Part shown: one piece after another, positions 30,372-38,617 of the stretch
Numbering within the stretch: the first letter of the stretch is position 1
How the letters are laid out: each line of letters starts with the position of its first letter
NCBI RefSeq assembly: GCF_028368995.1
Contig: NZ_JAQNDL010000003.1
Coordinates: 2,046,001 to 2,110,000, forward strand
Length of the DNA: 64,000 nucleotides
Direction of reading: 5' to 3'
Origin: Nannocystis bainbridge
GTDB lineage: Bacteria > Myxococcota_A > Polyangia > Nannocystales > Nannocystaceae
The notes under the pieces: generated by a model
The model's database searches: none
What the model saw: only the letters and a program-made list of their open reading frames with translations
Told to the model about the DNA's origin: nothing
Program-made: the position numbers and the translations under genes

Positions 30372-31414
30372 GGCGAGTCCTCCGCCCGCCGCAGCGCCAG
30401 CCCGAACGCCAGCGCCGCGGCCGCCCCCTCGGCCTGCAGCGCCGCTGTATCGACACCGGCGTCGATCGCCAGGCGGGCAAACGGCTCGACCCGCTGCACC
30501 GCGGCGCCGAGGCGTTCACCCAGCGCCGGCGCCAGCGTCGGCGTGGCCGCGGCGCCGCCCGCCAGGTAGATGCGCGTGAGCGGCTCGGCGACCGTCGAGT
30601 CGAGGAAGAACGCGAGCGAGCGCTGGACCTCGCCGGCGATCGCCTGCGACACCGGCATGAGCACCTCGGCGAGGCGGGCCGCCACCTCCGGCTCGACGCA
30701 GGCGCGCCGCTTGAGCGCCTCCGCCTCGCTCGCGCTCGCGCCGAGGGCTCGCTGGATCGCCGCGTCGAAGTCGCGCCCGCCGGCGCCGAAGTCGCGCCCG
30801 TACGCCGGCACCCCGTCGGCCACGATCGTGATCGTCGAGTTCGCCGCGCCGACCGCCAGCACCGCCGCCGTCTCGCCGCCGACCAGGCCGTGGGCCGCCT
30901 CGACGCAGTTGTGCAGCGCGAACGCGGCGGCGTCGACGACCACCGGCCGCAGCCCGCAGTCCTGGGCCACGCGCAGGCGCTGGCGGACGATGTCGTGCTT
31001 GGCCGCCACGAGCAGCACCTCGATCTCGCCCGTCGCCGGGTTCTCGCGCAAGATCGTGTGATCGATCAGCACCTCGCCGCGCTGCTGCGGCGCCACGATC
31101 TGGTCGGCCTCCCACGCGATCTGGGCCACCAGCGCCTCGGGTCGCAGCTGCGGGACCGCGAAGCGCTTGATGATGACGCCGTTCCCCGCGACCGCGAGGG
31201 CCACGTCGCGGCCGTGCGGTCGCACGCGCGCGAGCACGCGCCGGACCGCGGCCACTGTCGCCTCGTGGTCGACGACCTGGCCGTCTTCGACGCAACCTGG
31301 GGCCAGCGGCTCGACGCCGAAGCGAGCGACCCGCAGGCCCGAGCGGGCCTGTCGCAGCTGCACGAGGCGGACCGCCGAGGTGCCGAGGTCGAGGCCGAAG
31401 CAGCGCCTGGTCAT
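30368..31414 (-). CDS. pilM: Type IV pilus actin-like ATPase PilM
   Basis: The 348-residue protein has the actin/FtsA fold: the phosphate-1 motif CFGLDLGTSAVRLVQL at the start, the adenosine motif IYLAGGAAATPTLAPALGER near residue 290, and the type IV pilus features EALVAQIAWEADQIVAPQQ and VDAAAFALHNCVEA. PilM binds the N-terminal tail of PilN on the cytoplasmic side of the inner membrane. The gene heads pilM-pilN-pilO. No pilP or pilQ follows, so those parts must be encoded elsewhere or be missing. Confidence 0.95.
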   Translation of the reverse strand: MTRRCFGLDLGTSAVRLVQLRQARSGLRVARFGVEPLAPGCVEDGQVVDHEATVAAVRRVLARVRPHGRDVALAVAGNGVIIKRFAVPQLRPEALVAQIAWEADQIVAPQQRGEVLIDHTILRENPATGEIEVLLVAAKHDIVRQRLRVAQDCGLRPVVVDAAAFALHNCVEAAHGLVGGETAAVLAVGAANSTITIVADGVPAYGRDFGAGGRDFDAAIQRALGASASEAEALKRRACVEPEVAARLAEVLMPVSQAIAGEVQRSLAFFLDSTVAEPLTRIYLAGGAAATPTLAPALGERLGAAVQRVEPFARLAIDAGVDTAALQAEGAAAALAFGLALRRAEDSP

Positions 31415-31507
31415 GCGTTTAGGCCGGCTCGCGGACAGTGGGCCGCGACGCGGGCTCGCGGGGGGACGGGGACAGGGACGGCGGCGCGACGCGGCCGCGA
31501 ACGCGGC

Positions 31508-32017
31508 TCAGGCCTGGTCGATGTCGGGGCCGAACACTTGCTCGCGCGCCGAGGGGCTGAGCCCGAGCGCCTCGAGGATCTTGCGCTTGGTATCCATGCG
31601 GCATGGACATCCCGACTCCACGCGGTCGATGGTTAGCGGGCTGACGCCGGCACGTCGCGCGAGCTCGGCCTTGCTCATCATGGCGGCCTGGCGCAGCTTG
31701 CGGACGTTGTTGGGCTGCACGCCCTTCCCCTTCGGGGTCGCGGTCGGGGTCGCGGTCGGTGTCGCGGTCGGTGTCGCGGTCGGTGTCGCGGCCCCGTTGT
31801 CGTCGGCGGCCTTGCGGGCTCGCTTCGGCGCCGGCGCCTCGACGGCGTTCGCGGCCGCGGGCTCGCCGACCTCGCCGGCCTCGCCGACCTCGCCACCATC
31901 GTCTGCCTCGCGCTCGCGCGGCGGCGCGTCCTCGCGGGCGTACAGCTCGGCTGTGTCCGCGGGGGCGGCTTGCTGCGGCGGCGGAGCTTGAAGCTCCTGC
32001 TTCGGGGTCGCGGTCAT
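31508..32017 (-). CDS. XRE-type helix-turn-helix regulator with disordered repeat N-terminus
   Basis: The 169-residue protein has a disordered, Ala/Pro/Glu-rich N-terminal half with tandem TPTATP repeats (about residues 77-94, encoded by a 12-bp DNA repeat at 31735-31795). The C-terminal 70 residues form a Cro/C1-type DNA-binding domain: VRKLRQAAMMSKAELARRAG, then VSPLTIDRVESG and RKILEALGLSP. It is probably a transcription regulator, perhaps of the pil-aro operon that follows it on the same strand after 93 bp. A well-formed promoter lies just upstream. The repeat tract could change length by replication slippage without breaking the frame. Confidence 0.8.
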   Translation of the reverse strand: MTATPKQELQAPPPQQAAPADTAELYAREDAPPREREADDGGEVGEAGEVGEPAAANAVEAPAPKRARKAADDNGAATPTATPTATPTATPTATPKGKGVQPNNVRKLRQAAMMSKAELARRAGVSPLTIDRVESGCPCRMDTKRKILEALGLSPSAREQVFGPDIDQA

Positions 32018-32043
32018 GGGGCTGGCCGGTCGGGCTACGCTTT

Positions 32044-32079
32044 CCTACACATTGTCAGCCCCGGCAAGGGGTTCGTCAA
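32044..32079 (-). promoter_or_regulatory. Sigma-70-like promoter for the XRE-pilMNO-aro operon
   Basis: On the minus strand TTGACG (32079-32074) and GACAAT (32056-32051) are separated by exactly 17 bp, close to consensus TTGACA-N17-TATAAT. A start of transcription near 32044 gives a leader of about 27 bases before the ATG at 32017. Confidence 0.6.
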
Positions 32080-32384
32080 CGTGGCAGGACCGTCTCAGTG
32101 ATACGTAAGTGAATGTTAGTGATATGGATTTGATAGGTCTTTGTAGCGATCCGAGCGACGCCCAGCACCGCCCCTCCGAGCTAGGTGAAAACGCTTCTGG
32201 GGGCAGCTGCGGGGCCACAGGCTGCGATTCGTGGCCCATGTGCGAAAATGCTCACCGGCGGGAACAGCGCGCGCGCGTCCACGCACGCCTGGGCCTTGGG
32301 CAGATCTCCCTGGGTCGCGCCGACCAATGCCGAGGCCGCCGACCGCGGTGCCGCGATGCGCGCGGATGGTAACCTCCCGGCGCC
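32080..32384. promoter_or_regulatory. Divergent intergenic region with an AT-rich patch
   Basis: The stretch 32095-32150 is strikingly AT-rich for this genome and has repeated AGTGATA and TTAGTGAT words. It probably carries the upstream control region of the operon on the minus strand and the promoter for glpK on the plus strand; I see no convincing second -35/-10 pair or gene in it. Confidence 0.4.
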
Positions 32385-33869
32385 GTGACCACCGCAGACT
32401 TGATCCTCGCCATCGACCAGGGGACCACCGGCAGCACCTGCTTGCTCGTCGACCCGCAGCTCCGCGTGCTGGCGCGCGCGACCCGGGAGTTCCCACAGCA
32501 CTTTCCGCAGCCCGGGTGGGTCGAGCACGACCCTGACGAGCTGTACGCCTCCGTGCTAGCGACCGTGGCCGAGGTGCTGCAGACGAGCGGCGTGGAGCCG
32601 GCGCGCATCGCCGCCGTCGGCATCACCAACCAGCGCGAGACCAGCCTTTTGTGGGGTCGTCGTGACGGTCGGCCGCTGCACCGCGCGCTCGTGTGGCAGG
32701 ACCGGCGCACCGCCGACACCTGCGAGTCGCTCCGCGCCGCCGGCCACGAGGACCTCATCCGCGCGCGCACCGGGCTGCTGCTCGACCCTTACTTCGCCGC
32801 CACCAAGCTGGCGTGGGTCCTCGACCACGTGCCAGGCGCCCGCGCCCGCGCCGACGCAGGCGAGCTCGCGGCCGGCACCGTCGACACCTACCTCGTGTGG
32901 CGGCTGACCGCCGGCGCCGCCCACGTCTCGGAGCCGAGCAACGCCTCGCGCACCCTGCTCTGGCCGCTCCAAGGCGGCGGCTGGGACGAGCAGCTGTGCG
33001 GCCTCCTGCGCGTGCCCTCGGCGATCCTCCCGCGCGTCCTCCCGTGCACCGCTCGCTTCGGCGAGACCCGCGGCGTGCCCGGCCTGCCGGACGGCATCCC
33101 GATCCACGGCATCGCCGGCGACCAGCAGGCGGCCCTGTTCGGCCAGGCCTGCTTCGAGCCCGGCGAGGCCAAGTGCACCTACGGCACCGGCGCCTTCGCC
33201 ATGCTCAACACCGGCGACACCCCGGTCGCCTCGCGCCACGGCCTCCTCACCACGGTCGGCTGGCAGATCGGCGAGCGCACCACCTACTGCCTCGAGGGCA
33301 GCGCCTTCATGGCCGGCGCGGTCGTGCAATGGCTGCGCGACGGCCTCGGCTTCGTCGTCAAGGCCAGCGAGATCGAGGCCCTCGCCGCCAGCGTGCCCGA
33401 CAGCGGCGGCGTCATCCTCGTGCCTGCGCACGCGGGCCTCGGCGCGCCCTACTGGCGACCGCACGCGCGCGGCCTGATCAGCGGCATCACCCGCGGCACC
33501 GCCCGCGCGCACATCGCTCGCGCCGCGCTCGAGGGCATCGCCTTGCAGATCGCCGACCTGCTCCGCGCCATGAGCGCCGACATCGGCGCCCCGCTCAAGG
33601 CGCTCAAGGTCGACGGCGGCGCCGCGGCCAACGACCTCCTCATGCAGCTGCAGGCCGACCTCCTCGGCGTCCCGATCGCTCGCCCCACCATGCTCGAGGC
33701 CACCGCTCTCGGCGCCGTCTTCCTCGCCGGCCTCGGCGCCGGCGTCTGGTCCGACACCACCGCCCTATCCGCCGCCTGGAAGCAGGACCGCGCCTTTACC
33801 CCGCGGCCCCCGACCACCGCCCTGGCGACCCTGCGCAGCAACTGGGAGCGCGCTGTCGCCCTGGCCTGA
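32385..33869 (+). CDS. glpK: Glycerol kinase
   Basis: The 494-residue FGGY-family kinase phosphorylates glycerol to glycerol 3-phosphate. Start GTG 32385 gives TTADLILAIDQGTTGSTCLL, the canonical N-terminal phosphate loop. Other signatures are VGITNQRETSLLWGRRDGRP, the substrate region CFEPGEAKCTYGTGAFAMLN, the FGGY-2 signature around LKALKVDGGAAANDLLMQLQ and ILVPAHAGLGAPYWRPHARG. The length matches E. coli GlpK (502). No glycerol transporter or dehydrogenase is adjacent, so the gene stands alone. It is convergent with ppx, with strong hairpins between. Confidence 0.97.
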   Translation: MTTADLILAIDQGTTGSTCLLVDPQLRVLARATREFPQHFPQPGWVEHDPDELYASVLATVAEVLQTSGVEPARIAAVGITNQRETSLLWGRRDGRPLHRALVWQDRRTADTCESLRAAGHEDLIRARTGLLLDPYFAATKLAWVLDHVPGARARADAGELAAGTVDTYLVWRLTAGAAHVSEPSNASRTLLWPLQGGGWDEQLCGLLRVPSAILPRVLPCTARFGETRGVPGLPDGIPIHGIAGDQQAALFGQACFEPGEAKCTYGTGAFAMLNTGDTPVASRHGLLTTVGWQIGERTTYCLEGSAFMAGAVVQWLRDGLGFVVKASEIEALAASVPDSGGVILVPAHAGLGAPYWRPHARGLISGITRGTARAHIARAALEGIALQIADLLRAMSADIGAPLKALKVDGGAAANDLLMQLQADLLGVPIARPTMLEATALGAVFLAGLGAGVWSDTTALSAAWKQDRAFTPRPPTTALATLRSNWERAVALA

Positions 33870-33870
33870 G

Positions 33871-33880
33871 GGACATGTCC
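33871..33880. repeat. Copy of the dispersed palindrome after glpK
   Basis: GGACATGTCC, a perfect 10-bp palindrome immediately after the glpK stop codon, followed by CGAAGGCCAG. Confidence 0.5.
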
Positions 33881-33909
33881 CGAAGGCCAGCCTCGCCGCG
33901 AGCGTTCGC

Positions 33910-34018
33910 CTCGTGACTCGCCTGCGCCGGCCGAGTCACGAGTGATGCGCTCCCGCGCTTGGGGCCGTGGGCCCCGAGGCCTACCTCGGGCCTCCGGCGC
34001 TCACGGGCCGGGGCCCAC
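33910..34018. terminator. Strong hairpins between convergent glpK and ppx
   Basis: CTCGTGACTCG (33910-33920) pairs perfectly with CGAGTCACGAG (33932-33942). A second perfect stem, GTGGGCCCCG (33967-33976) with CGGGGCCCAC (34009-34018), encloses a smaller CCGAGG/CCTCGG hairpin. The set lies between two convergent genes and probably stops transcription from both sides. Confidence 0.6.
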
Positions 34019-34042
34019 GCGCCGCTCGCCCTCCAGCCCCGC

Positions 34043-35560
34043 TCAGCGGACGCGGAGCTCGAAGCCGACCTCGCGCAGCTTCTCCGCCTCCTCGATCAGG
34101 TCGGCGAAGGTCAGCGGGTGGGCCTCGATCCAGTCGGGCAGGAACCCCAGCTCGAGCGCCCCGCGGCGGGCCGTCGCCGTGAACGGCGGCAGCGGCGTCG
34201 GGCTGCGGCTGCGGGCCAGGCGGAGCGCCACGCGCAGGCAGATCGTCAGCGCTTTGGCCAGCTCCGCCTCGCTGTTCGGCAGGCCCGTGAACACCTCGCG
34301 CGTCAGCCGTTTGCGCTGCCCGAGCAGCATCGCCGCCAGCAGCTCCTGGTCCGCGCGCGAGAACCCCGGCATGTCGGAGTTGGCCACCAGGTACGCGCTG
34401 TGCTTGTGATAGCCGGAGAACGCCACCGACAGCCCGATCTCGTGCAGGCGCGCCGCCCAGCCCACCAGCTGGTGCCCGACCTCCGCGTCGAGGCCCCACG
34501 CGTCGCGCACCTGCTGGAAGCAGTGCAGCGCCAGGCGCTCCACCCGGCCGGCCTGGGCCATGTCTACCTTGTAGCGCTGGCACAGCTGGCGGATCGTCTG
34601 GTCGCGCACGTCCTCGTGGCGGATCCGCCCCAGCAGGTCGTACAGCAGCCCCTCGCGCATCGACCCCGTCGAGATCGCCATGTGCTCGATGTTCAGGCTC
34701 TCGAACAGCGCCAGCAGGATCGCCACTCCGCCCGGCAGCACCGGCGCGCGGTCCGCCTGCACCCCCGACAGCCCGCCGATCTTGCTGATGTTGCCCGCGG
34801 CGATCAGCGCCTTCTTCAGCTGGCGCAGCCCCGCCACCGTGATCCCGCGGTCGCTCCACCCGTTCGCGCGCAGGATCGCGTCGACCGCCGTGATCGTCCC
34901 CGACGAGCCGACGCAGTTCTCCCAGTTCGCCTCGAGGTAGCGGCGCTCGATCGGCTCGAGCTTGAGGCGCGCGGCGATCTCGGCCCGGCGGAAGTCCTCC
35001 GCGCGGATCTTGCCGTCGACGAAGAAGCGCAGGCTGTAGCCGACGCAGCCCATGCCGAGGCTGTCCATGCGGATCGGCTCGAAGCGCTCGCCGACGATCA
35101 GCTCCGTGCTGCCGCCGCCGATGTCGATCACCAGTCGGCGGCCGCGGTCGTCGGACATCGAGTGCGACACCCCGAGGTAGATCAGGCGCGCCTCTTCGCT
35201 GCCGGCGATGATGTCGATCGGGAGGCCGAGCGCCGCCTGGGCCCGGGCCAGGAACACCTTTGCGTTGCCCGCCTGGCGCATCGCGCTGGTGCCCACCGCG
35301 CGCACCCGGCCCTCGGGGATCTCCCGCAACCGCTGACCGAAGCGCTCGAGACAGGCCAGCGCGCGCTCCTGCACCTTGTCGGTCAGCTCGTGCTGCGCGT
35401 CGAGCCCGGCCGCCAGGGCCACGCGCTCGCGCAGGCGATCGACGATGTGGAAGTGGGTGTCGTCGACCACCCGCCCCACCACCATATGAAAGCTGTTCGA
35501 GCCGAGGTCGACCGCGGCGACGCTGTCGGAATCCGTGACTGGCGAATCCGGCTCGTTCAT
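34043..35560 (-). CDS. Ppx/GppA-family exopolyphosphatase
   Basis: The 505-residue protein belongs to the Ppx/GppA family, which cleaves terminal phosphate from polyphosphate or pppGpp. The actin-like ATPase-fold motifs are AAVDLGSNSFHMVVG (phosphate-1), VIDIGGGSTELIVG (phosphate-2), and the catalytic region GSEEARLIYLGVSHSMS. The C-terminal third is the HD-like helical domain (VGHQLVGWAARLHEIGLSVA, then SGYHKHSAYLVANSDMPGFS), found in the longer, Ppx-like members. Which of the two substrates it prefers cannot be told. It follows the amphi-Trp gene on the same strand after about 300 bp. Confidence 0.92.
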   Translation of the reverse strand: MNEPDSPVTDSDSVAAVDLGSNSFHMVVGRVVDDTHFHIVDRLRERVALAAGLDAQHELTDKVQERALACLERFGQRLREIPEGRVRAVGTSAMRQAGNAKVFLARAQAALGLPIDIIAGSEEARLIYLGVSHSMSDDRGRRLVIDIGGGSTELIVGERFEPIRMDSLGMGCVGYSLRFFVDGKIRAEDFRRAEIAARLKLEPIERRYLEANWENCVGSSGTITAVDAILRANGWSDRGITVAGLRQLKKALIAAGNISKIGGLSGVQADRAPVLPGGVAILLALFESLNIEHMAISTGSMREGLLYDLLGRIRHEDVRDQTIRQLCQRYKVDMAQAGRVERLALHCFQQVRDAWGLDAEVGHQLVGWAARLHEIGLSVAFSGYHKHSAYLVANSDMPGFSRADQELLAAMLLGQRKRLTREVFTGLPNSEAELAKALTICLRVALRLARSRSPTPLPPFTATARRGALELGFLPDWIEAHPLTFADLIEEAEKLREVGFELRVR

Positions 35561-35867
35561 CGCGGTGGGCGACCATACGGCCGCGCATGCCCGCGTGCAA
35601 GCGCCGCGAGCGACGGAGCACCCGGAGCATCACCCCTCGGCGACGCGGGTGCGCTCGGCGCGTCCACCTGCTCATGAACTCCCGGGCGTCACCGAGGACG
35701 ACGTCGTGAGGACGAGTGATTCTCCGACCCCCACGACGAGTGCTCCTCACGGCTCGACGAGGAGCCGCGTGCAGACCACCTCCACGCGGGACACCCCGCG
35801 CCGAGTGATCCTCCCGAGAGGCTCCGCGCGCACGCGCCACCCGCAATCGGGAATCGTGCAGGGCGTG
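35561..35867. other. 307-bp gap between the amphi-Trp gene and ppx
   Basis: No gene is supported. Repeats of ACGAGTG and GAGGAG words occur (about 35715-35770). It may hold a ppx promoter on the minus strand, but I cannot point to one. Confidence 0.35.
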
Positions 35868-36287
35868 TTAGTCCGCCTCGCCGAGCACGACTTCACCCGG
35901 CGTCGGCACCGGGCTCTCGCTGTCCGACTCGGCCGTCGCCTTGGCGGCGGACTCGGCCGCGCCGTCGAGCGGCGGCTCGCCGAGCTCGTCGGGCGCCTCT
36001 GGCGACGGCAACGACTCGGCCGGCCCGATCGTCAGATCGAGGTCGGCGTCGGGCGCCGCGAACTTGCGCCACGACAGCTCGAGCGCCAGCTTTTGCCGCT
36101 TCCCCTTGTCGGACGCCGCCAGCGAGAAGCCCACCACCCCGCGCGGCCCGAGCACCACCTGTTCGGCCCCGCGGTGGACCCGGACCGTCCCGGACTTGAG
36201 GGCCGTCACCAGCTGCTCGAGGTAGGCGATGACGTGAGGCACCTCGACCGCGCCGTCGATCTTCAATTCCTGACGTGAGCTCTTCAT
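35868..36287 (-). CDS. Amphi-Trp domain protein with acidic tail
   Basis: The 139-residue protein begins MKSSRQELKIDGAVEVPHVI and has the small two-layer amphi-Trp pattern: a helix IAYLEQLVTALKSG, strands TVRVHRGAEQVVLGPRG, then QKLALELSWRK where the conserved Trp lies. The last 55 residues are Ala/Glu/Ser/Pro-rich and probably disordered. The ATG at 36287 has AGGAG nine bases upstream, better than an upstream start. The function of the domain is not established; it is widespread in bacteria and archaea. It is divergent from the following TolB-like gene. Confidence 0.75.
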   Translation of the reverse strand: MKSSRQELKIDGAVEVPHVIAYLEQLVTALKSGTVRVHRGAEQVVLGPRGVVGFSLAASDKGKRQKLALELSWRKFAAPDADLDLTIGPAESLPSPEAPDELGEPPLDGAAESAAKATAESDSESPVPTPGEVVLGEAD

Positions 36288-36432
36288 CTCCGGGGGCTCC
36301 TCCCGGACGATTTTGGCCGGGCAGCTCAACTTGCCACGGCCGATTTGTCGCAGCAAGGCGCCGGCTGCCGGGCCGACCGCGGCGGCCGAAAGCGGCATGA
36401 ATCGGCGGGCGTCTTGTGCGAAGCTCGCGCTC

Positions 36433-38325
36433 ATGGCTGGCTCCCCCGACCCCTCTCCTGACCGTTCCGCGAGCGACCTCGACGTCTTGCGCCGCAGTCA
36501 CCGCGGCAAGTTCGTCGCGCTCGCCGCCTTGCTCGCCACTGCCGGCGGGCTCGTGTGGTGGAACAGTCGCCCGGGGCCGATCGGTAACGACGAGCAGGCC
36601 GAGCGCGTCCTCGTCGTCCCCGCCGCCAACTGGCGCTACAAGCCCTATCTCGAGAAGTGGGGCTTCGTCGCCCAGGAGGGCCGGCTCAAGACCATGGTCG
36701 ACGAGCTCAAGGAGAAGCTCCCCGAGGCCACCGAGGACGGGCCGGCCGCCGTGCTCAAGCTGGCCGACTGGGCCGGCTTCGCCTTTGTCGCCTTCGAGGA
36801 GCCCGCCGCGCTCGACTTCAGCGGCCTCGACATCGAGGGCGGCGTCCCGACCTTCGCCAAGCACCACCGCTTCGCCGTGGTCAGCGCCGGCGACTACGCC
36901 TTCCCGCACAAGCTCACCGTCAACGCCGAGCCCTCGGCGTTCATGAACGGCCCCGAGCTCGACCTCCTCAGCGCCCTCTTCGCCCAGGAGCCGCTCGCCA
37001 GCACCTTGCGCGACGACCCCAAGAACGGCCCCGAGGTCATCGTCCTGCGCACCAAGGTCCAGGAGGGCATCGACGCCGTCGACGCCATCGTCGCCGCCGA
37101 GGCCACCGTCGCCAAGATCGCCGACAAGGCCCGGATCCTCCTCGTCGACAAGGAGCAGGGCCAGCCCAAGCCCACCCTGCTCGGCGGCGTCCAGGAGAGC
37201 GTCCAGCCGATCACCCTCGCCGACGGCGGCACCCTCCTCCTCTCCCGCAAGGCCAACTTCTCGAGCAGCACCGGCTTCAACGCCGACCTCCAGCTCGAGG
37301 GCACCTGGCGCTTCTTCTACGTCCCCGCCGGCGCCGACCCGGTCGCCGGCCGCGTCCCCTGCACCGGCCTGCTCGACGGCAGCCTCGAGGAGAGCGGCCG
37401 CGGCCCGCTGTTCCGCAGCTCGCCGCAGGGCGACGCCCTCCTGATCCACGAAGGCGGGCGCTCGCGCGTGTTCAAGCTCGAGAGCGGCGGCTGCAACTTC
37501 TCTGCGCTCGGCGAGATCGCCGTCCCGCTCGGGCGCGGCGAAGATCCGGGCGAGCCGCACCGCAGCGGCCGGGTCGCCCGCGTCTACGCCAACAACGGCG
37601 AGAGCGCCGTCTCGCTCGTCAAGCCGGGGGACGAGGTCGCCACCGACCTCGTGCGCACCAGCAAGGTCAACTTCTCGCAGCCCGTGTGGCTGGACGACGA
37701 GGTCCTCGCCGGCACCGGCCACGACACCTTCCCCGACAGCACCGGCGTCTACCACCCCTCCATCCTCTTCTACAGCGCCAGCCGCCCCGACCGGGCCCTG
37801 CGCATCGACGCCCAGAACTTCAACGCCGCCGACGACCTGCAGCACGTCGCCTTCGCCCCGCCCGGCCCGCAGGGCGCCCGCCTGCTCGTGCGCGCCTGGA
37901 GCTCCGAGCGCGGCGAGCAGCTGTTCCGCGTCGACGCCCCCGCCCCGGCCACCCAGATGTTCGCCGACGCCATCGCCGAGGCCGAGAAGACCCCGCTGCC
38001 GGCCGAGGTCCGCGACGGCATGGAGCCGCTCATCGTCCCGCTCGACACCCGCGGCTGGAGCTTCACGCCGATCGTCAGCGAGCTCCGCGCCCACGACCCC
38101 GTCGTCACCCCCGACGGCAACCTGGTCGCCTTCGCCAGCGACTCCGAGATCCACACCGTCCCGCTCGCCGGCGGCCCGGTGCGCACGGTGACCCGCAACG
38201 AGCTCGAGGACCACACCCCCATGTTCACCGCCGACGGCAAGACGATCGTGTTCCGCACCCGGTTCCCGATCGAGAAGACCAACTGGACCCTGACCACCGC
38301 CCGCAGCGTCCCCGCCGGCGAGTAA
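36433..38325 (+). CDS. Membrane-anchored protein with TolB/WD40-like repeats
   Basis: About 630 residues. A charged N-terminus leads to one transmembrane helix (about 24-42, FVALAALLATAGGLVWW), so the bulk is probably periplasmic. The middle contains WRYKPYLEKWGFV and an uncharacterised alpha/beta region. The last third carries WD40-like beta-propeller (PD40) units, for example RAHDPVVTPDGNLVAFASD and EDHTPMFTADGKTIVFRTRF, as in TolB. It may bind a ligand or protein in the envelope. The start could instead be the ATG at 36397, which adds 12 residues. I cannot name a process. Confidence 0.65.
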   Translation: MAGSPDPSPDRSASDLDVLRRSHRGKFVALAALLATAGGLVWWNSRPGPIGNDEQAERVLVVPAANWRYKPYLEKWGFVAQEGRLKTMVDELKEKLPEATEDGPAAVLKLADWAGFAFVAFEEPAALDFSGLDIEGGVPTFAKHHRFAVVSAGDYAFPHKLTVNAEPSAFMNGPELDLLSALFAQEPLASTLRDDPKNGPEVIVLRTKVQEGIDAVDAIVAAEATVAKIADKARILLVDKEQGQPKPTLLGGVQESVQPITLADGGTLLLSRKANFSSSTGFNADLQLEGTWRFFYVPAGADPVAGRVPCTGLLDGSLEESGRGPLFRSSPQGDALLIHEGGRSRVFKLESGGCNFSALGEIAVPLGRGEDPGEPHRSGRVARVYANNGESAVSLVKPGDEVATDLVRTSKVNFSQPVWLDDEVLAGTGHDTFPDSTGVYHPSILFYSASRPDRALRIDAQNFNAADDLQHVAFAPPGPQGARLLVRAWSSERGEQLFRVDAPAPATQMFADAIAEAEKTPLPAEVRDGMEPLIVPLDTRGWSFTPIVSELRAHDPVVTPDGNLVAFASDSEIHTVPLAGGPVRTVTRNELEDHTPMFTADGKTIVFRTRFPIEKTNWTLTTARSVPAGE

Positions 38326-38359
38326 CTCTCGTCGTCACCGAAGAGCGCGACCCGTCGCC

Positions 38360-38393
38360 AAGAGCGCGAAGAGACCTGTCTCTTCGCGCTCTT
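38360..38393 (+). terminator. 15-bp perfect-stem hairpin after the TolB-like gene
   Basis: AAGAGCGCGAAGAGA (38360-38374) pairs perfectly with 38379-38393 around CCTG. The 3' arm begins in a CCTGTCTC copy of the dispersed motif. It lies 35 bp after the stop codon and is the likely terminator. Confidence 0.65.
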
Positions 38394-38617
38394 CGCTTGC
38401 TCGCAAGACATGTCCTTCCAGCCACTTCCGCTCCGGACCTCGGTCCCGAGCCCGACCGATCGACATGACTCTTGGAACATGTCCTTTCGGCAATGTCCGA
38501 ACCTGCCCGCCGCCGCCGCCTCACCGTCTACTAGAGCGCGGGCGACGTCCTGATGCTCCGCAGCTTCGGCGAAAACACGCTGGGACCATCGACCTGTCCC
38601 TCAGGACATCTCGACCC
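38394..38617. repeat. Gap rich in copies of the dispersed palindrome
   Basis: No gene is seen. GACATGTCC (38407-38415), GAACATGTCC with a second ATGTCC (about 38476-38498), and TGTCCCTCAGGACA (38595-38608) are three distinct copies within 210 bp, between the convergent TolB-like and fmt genes. Confidence 0.6.

Noticed and set aside
32095..32150. AT-rich patch as a replication origin or foreign insert
   Set aside because: It is only about 55 bp, has no DnaA-box cluster or flanking repeats, and sits naturally between divergent promoters.
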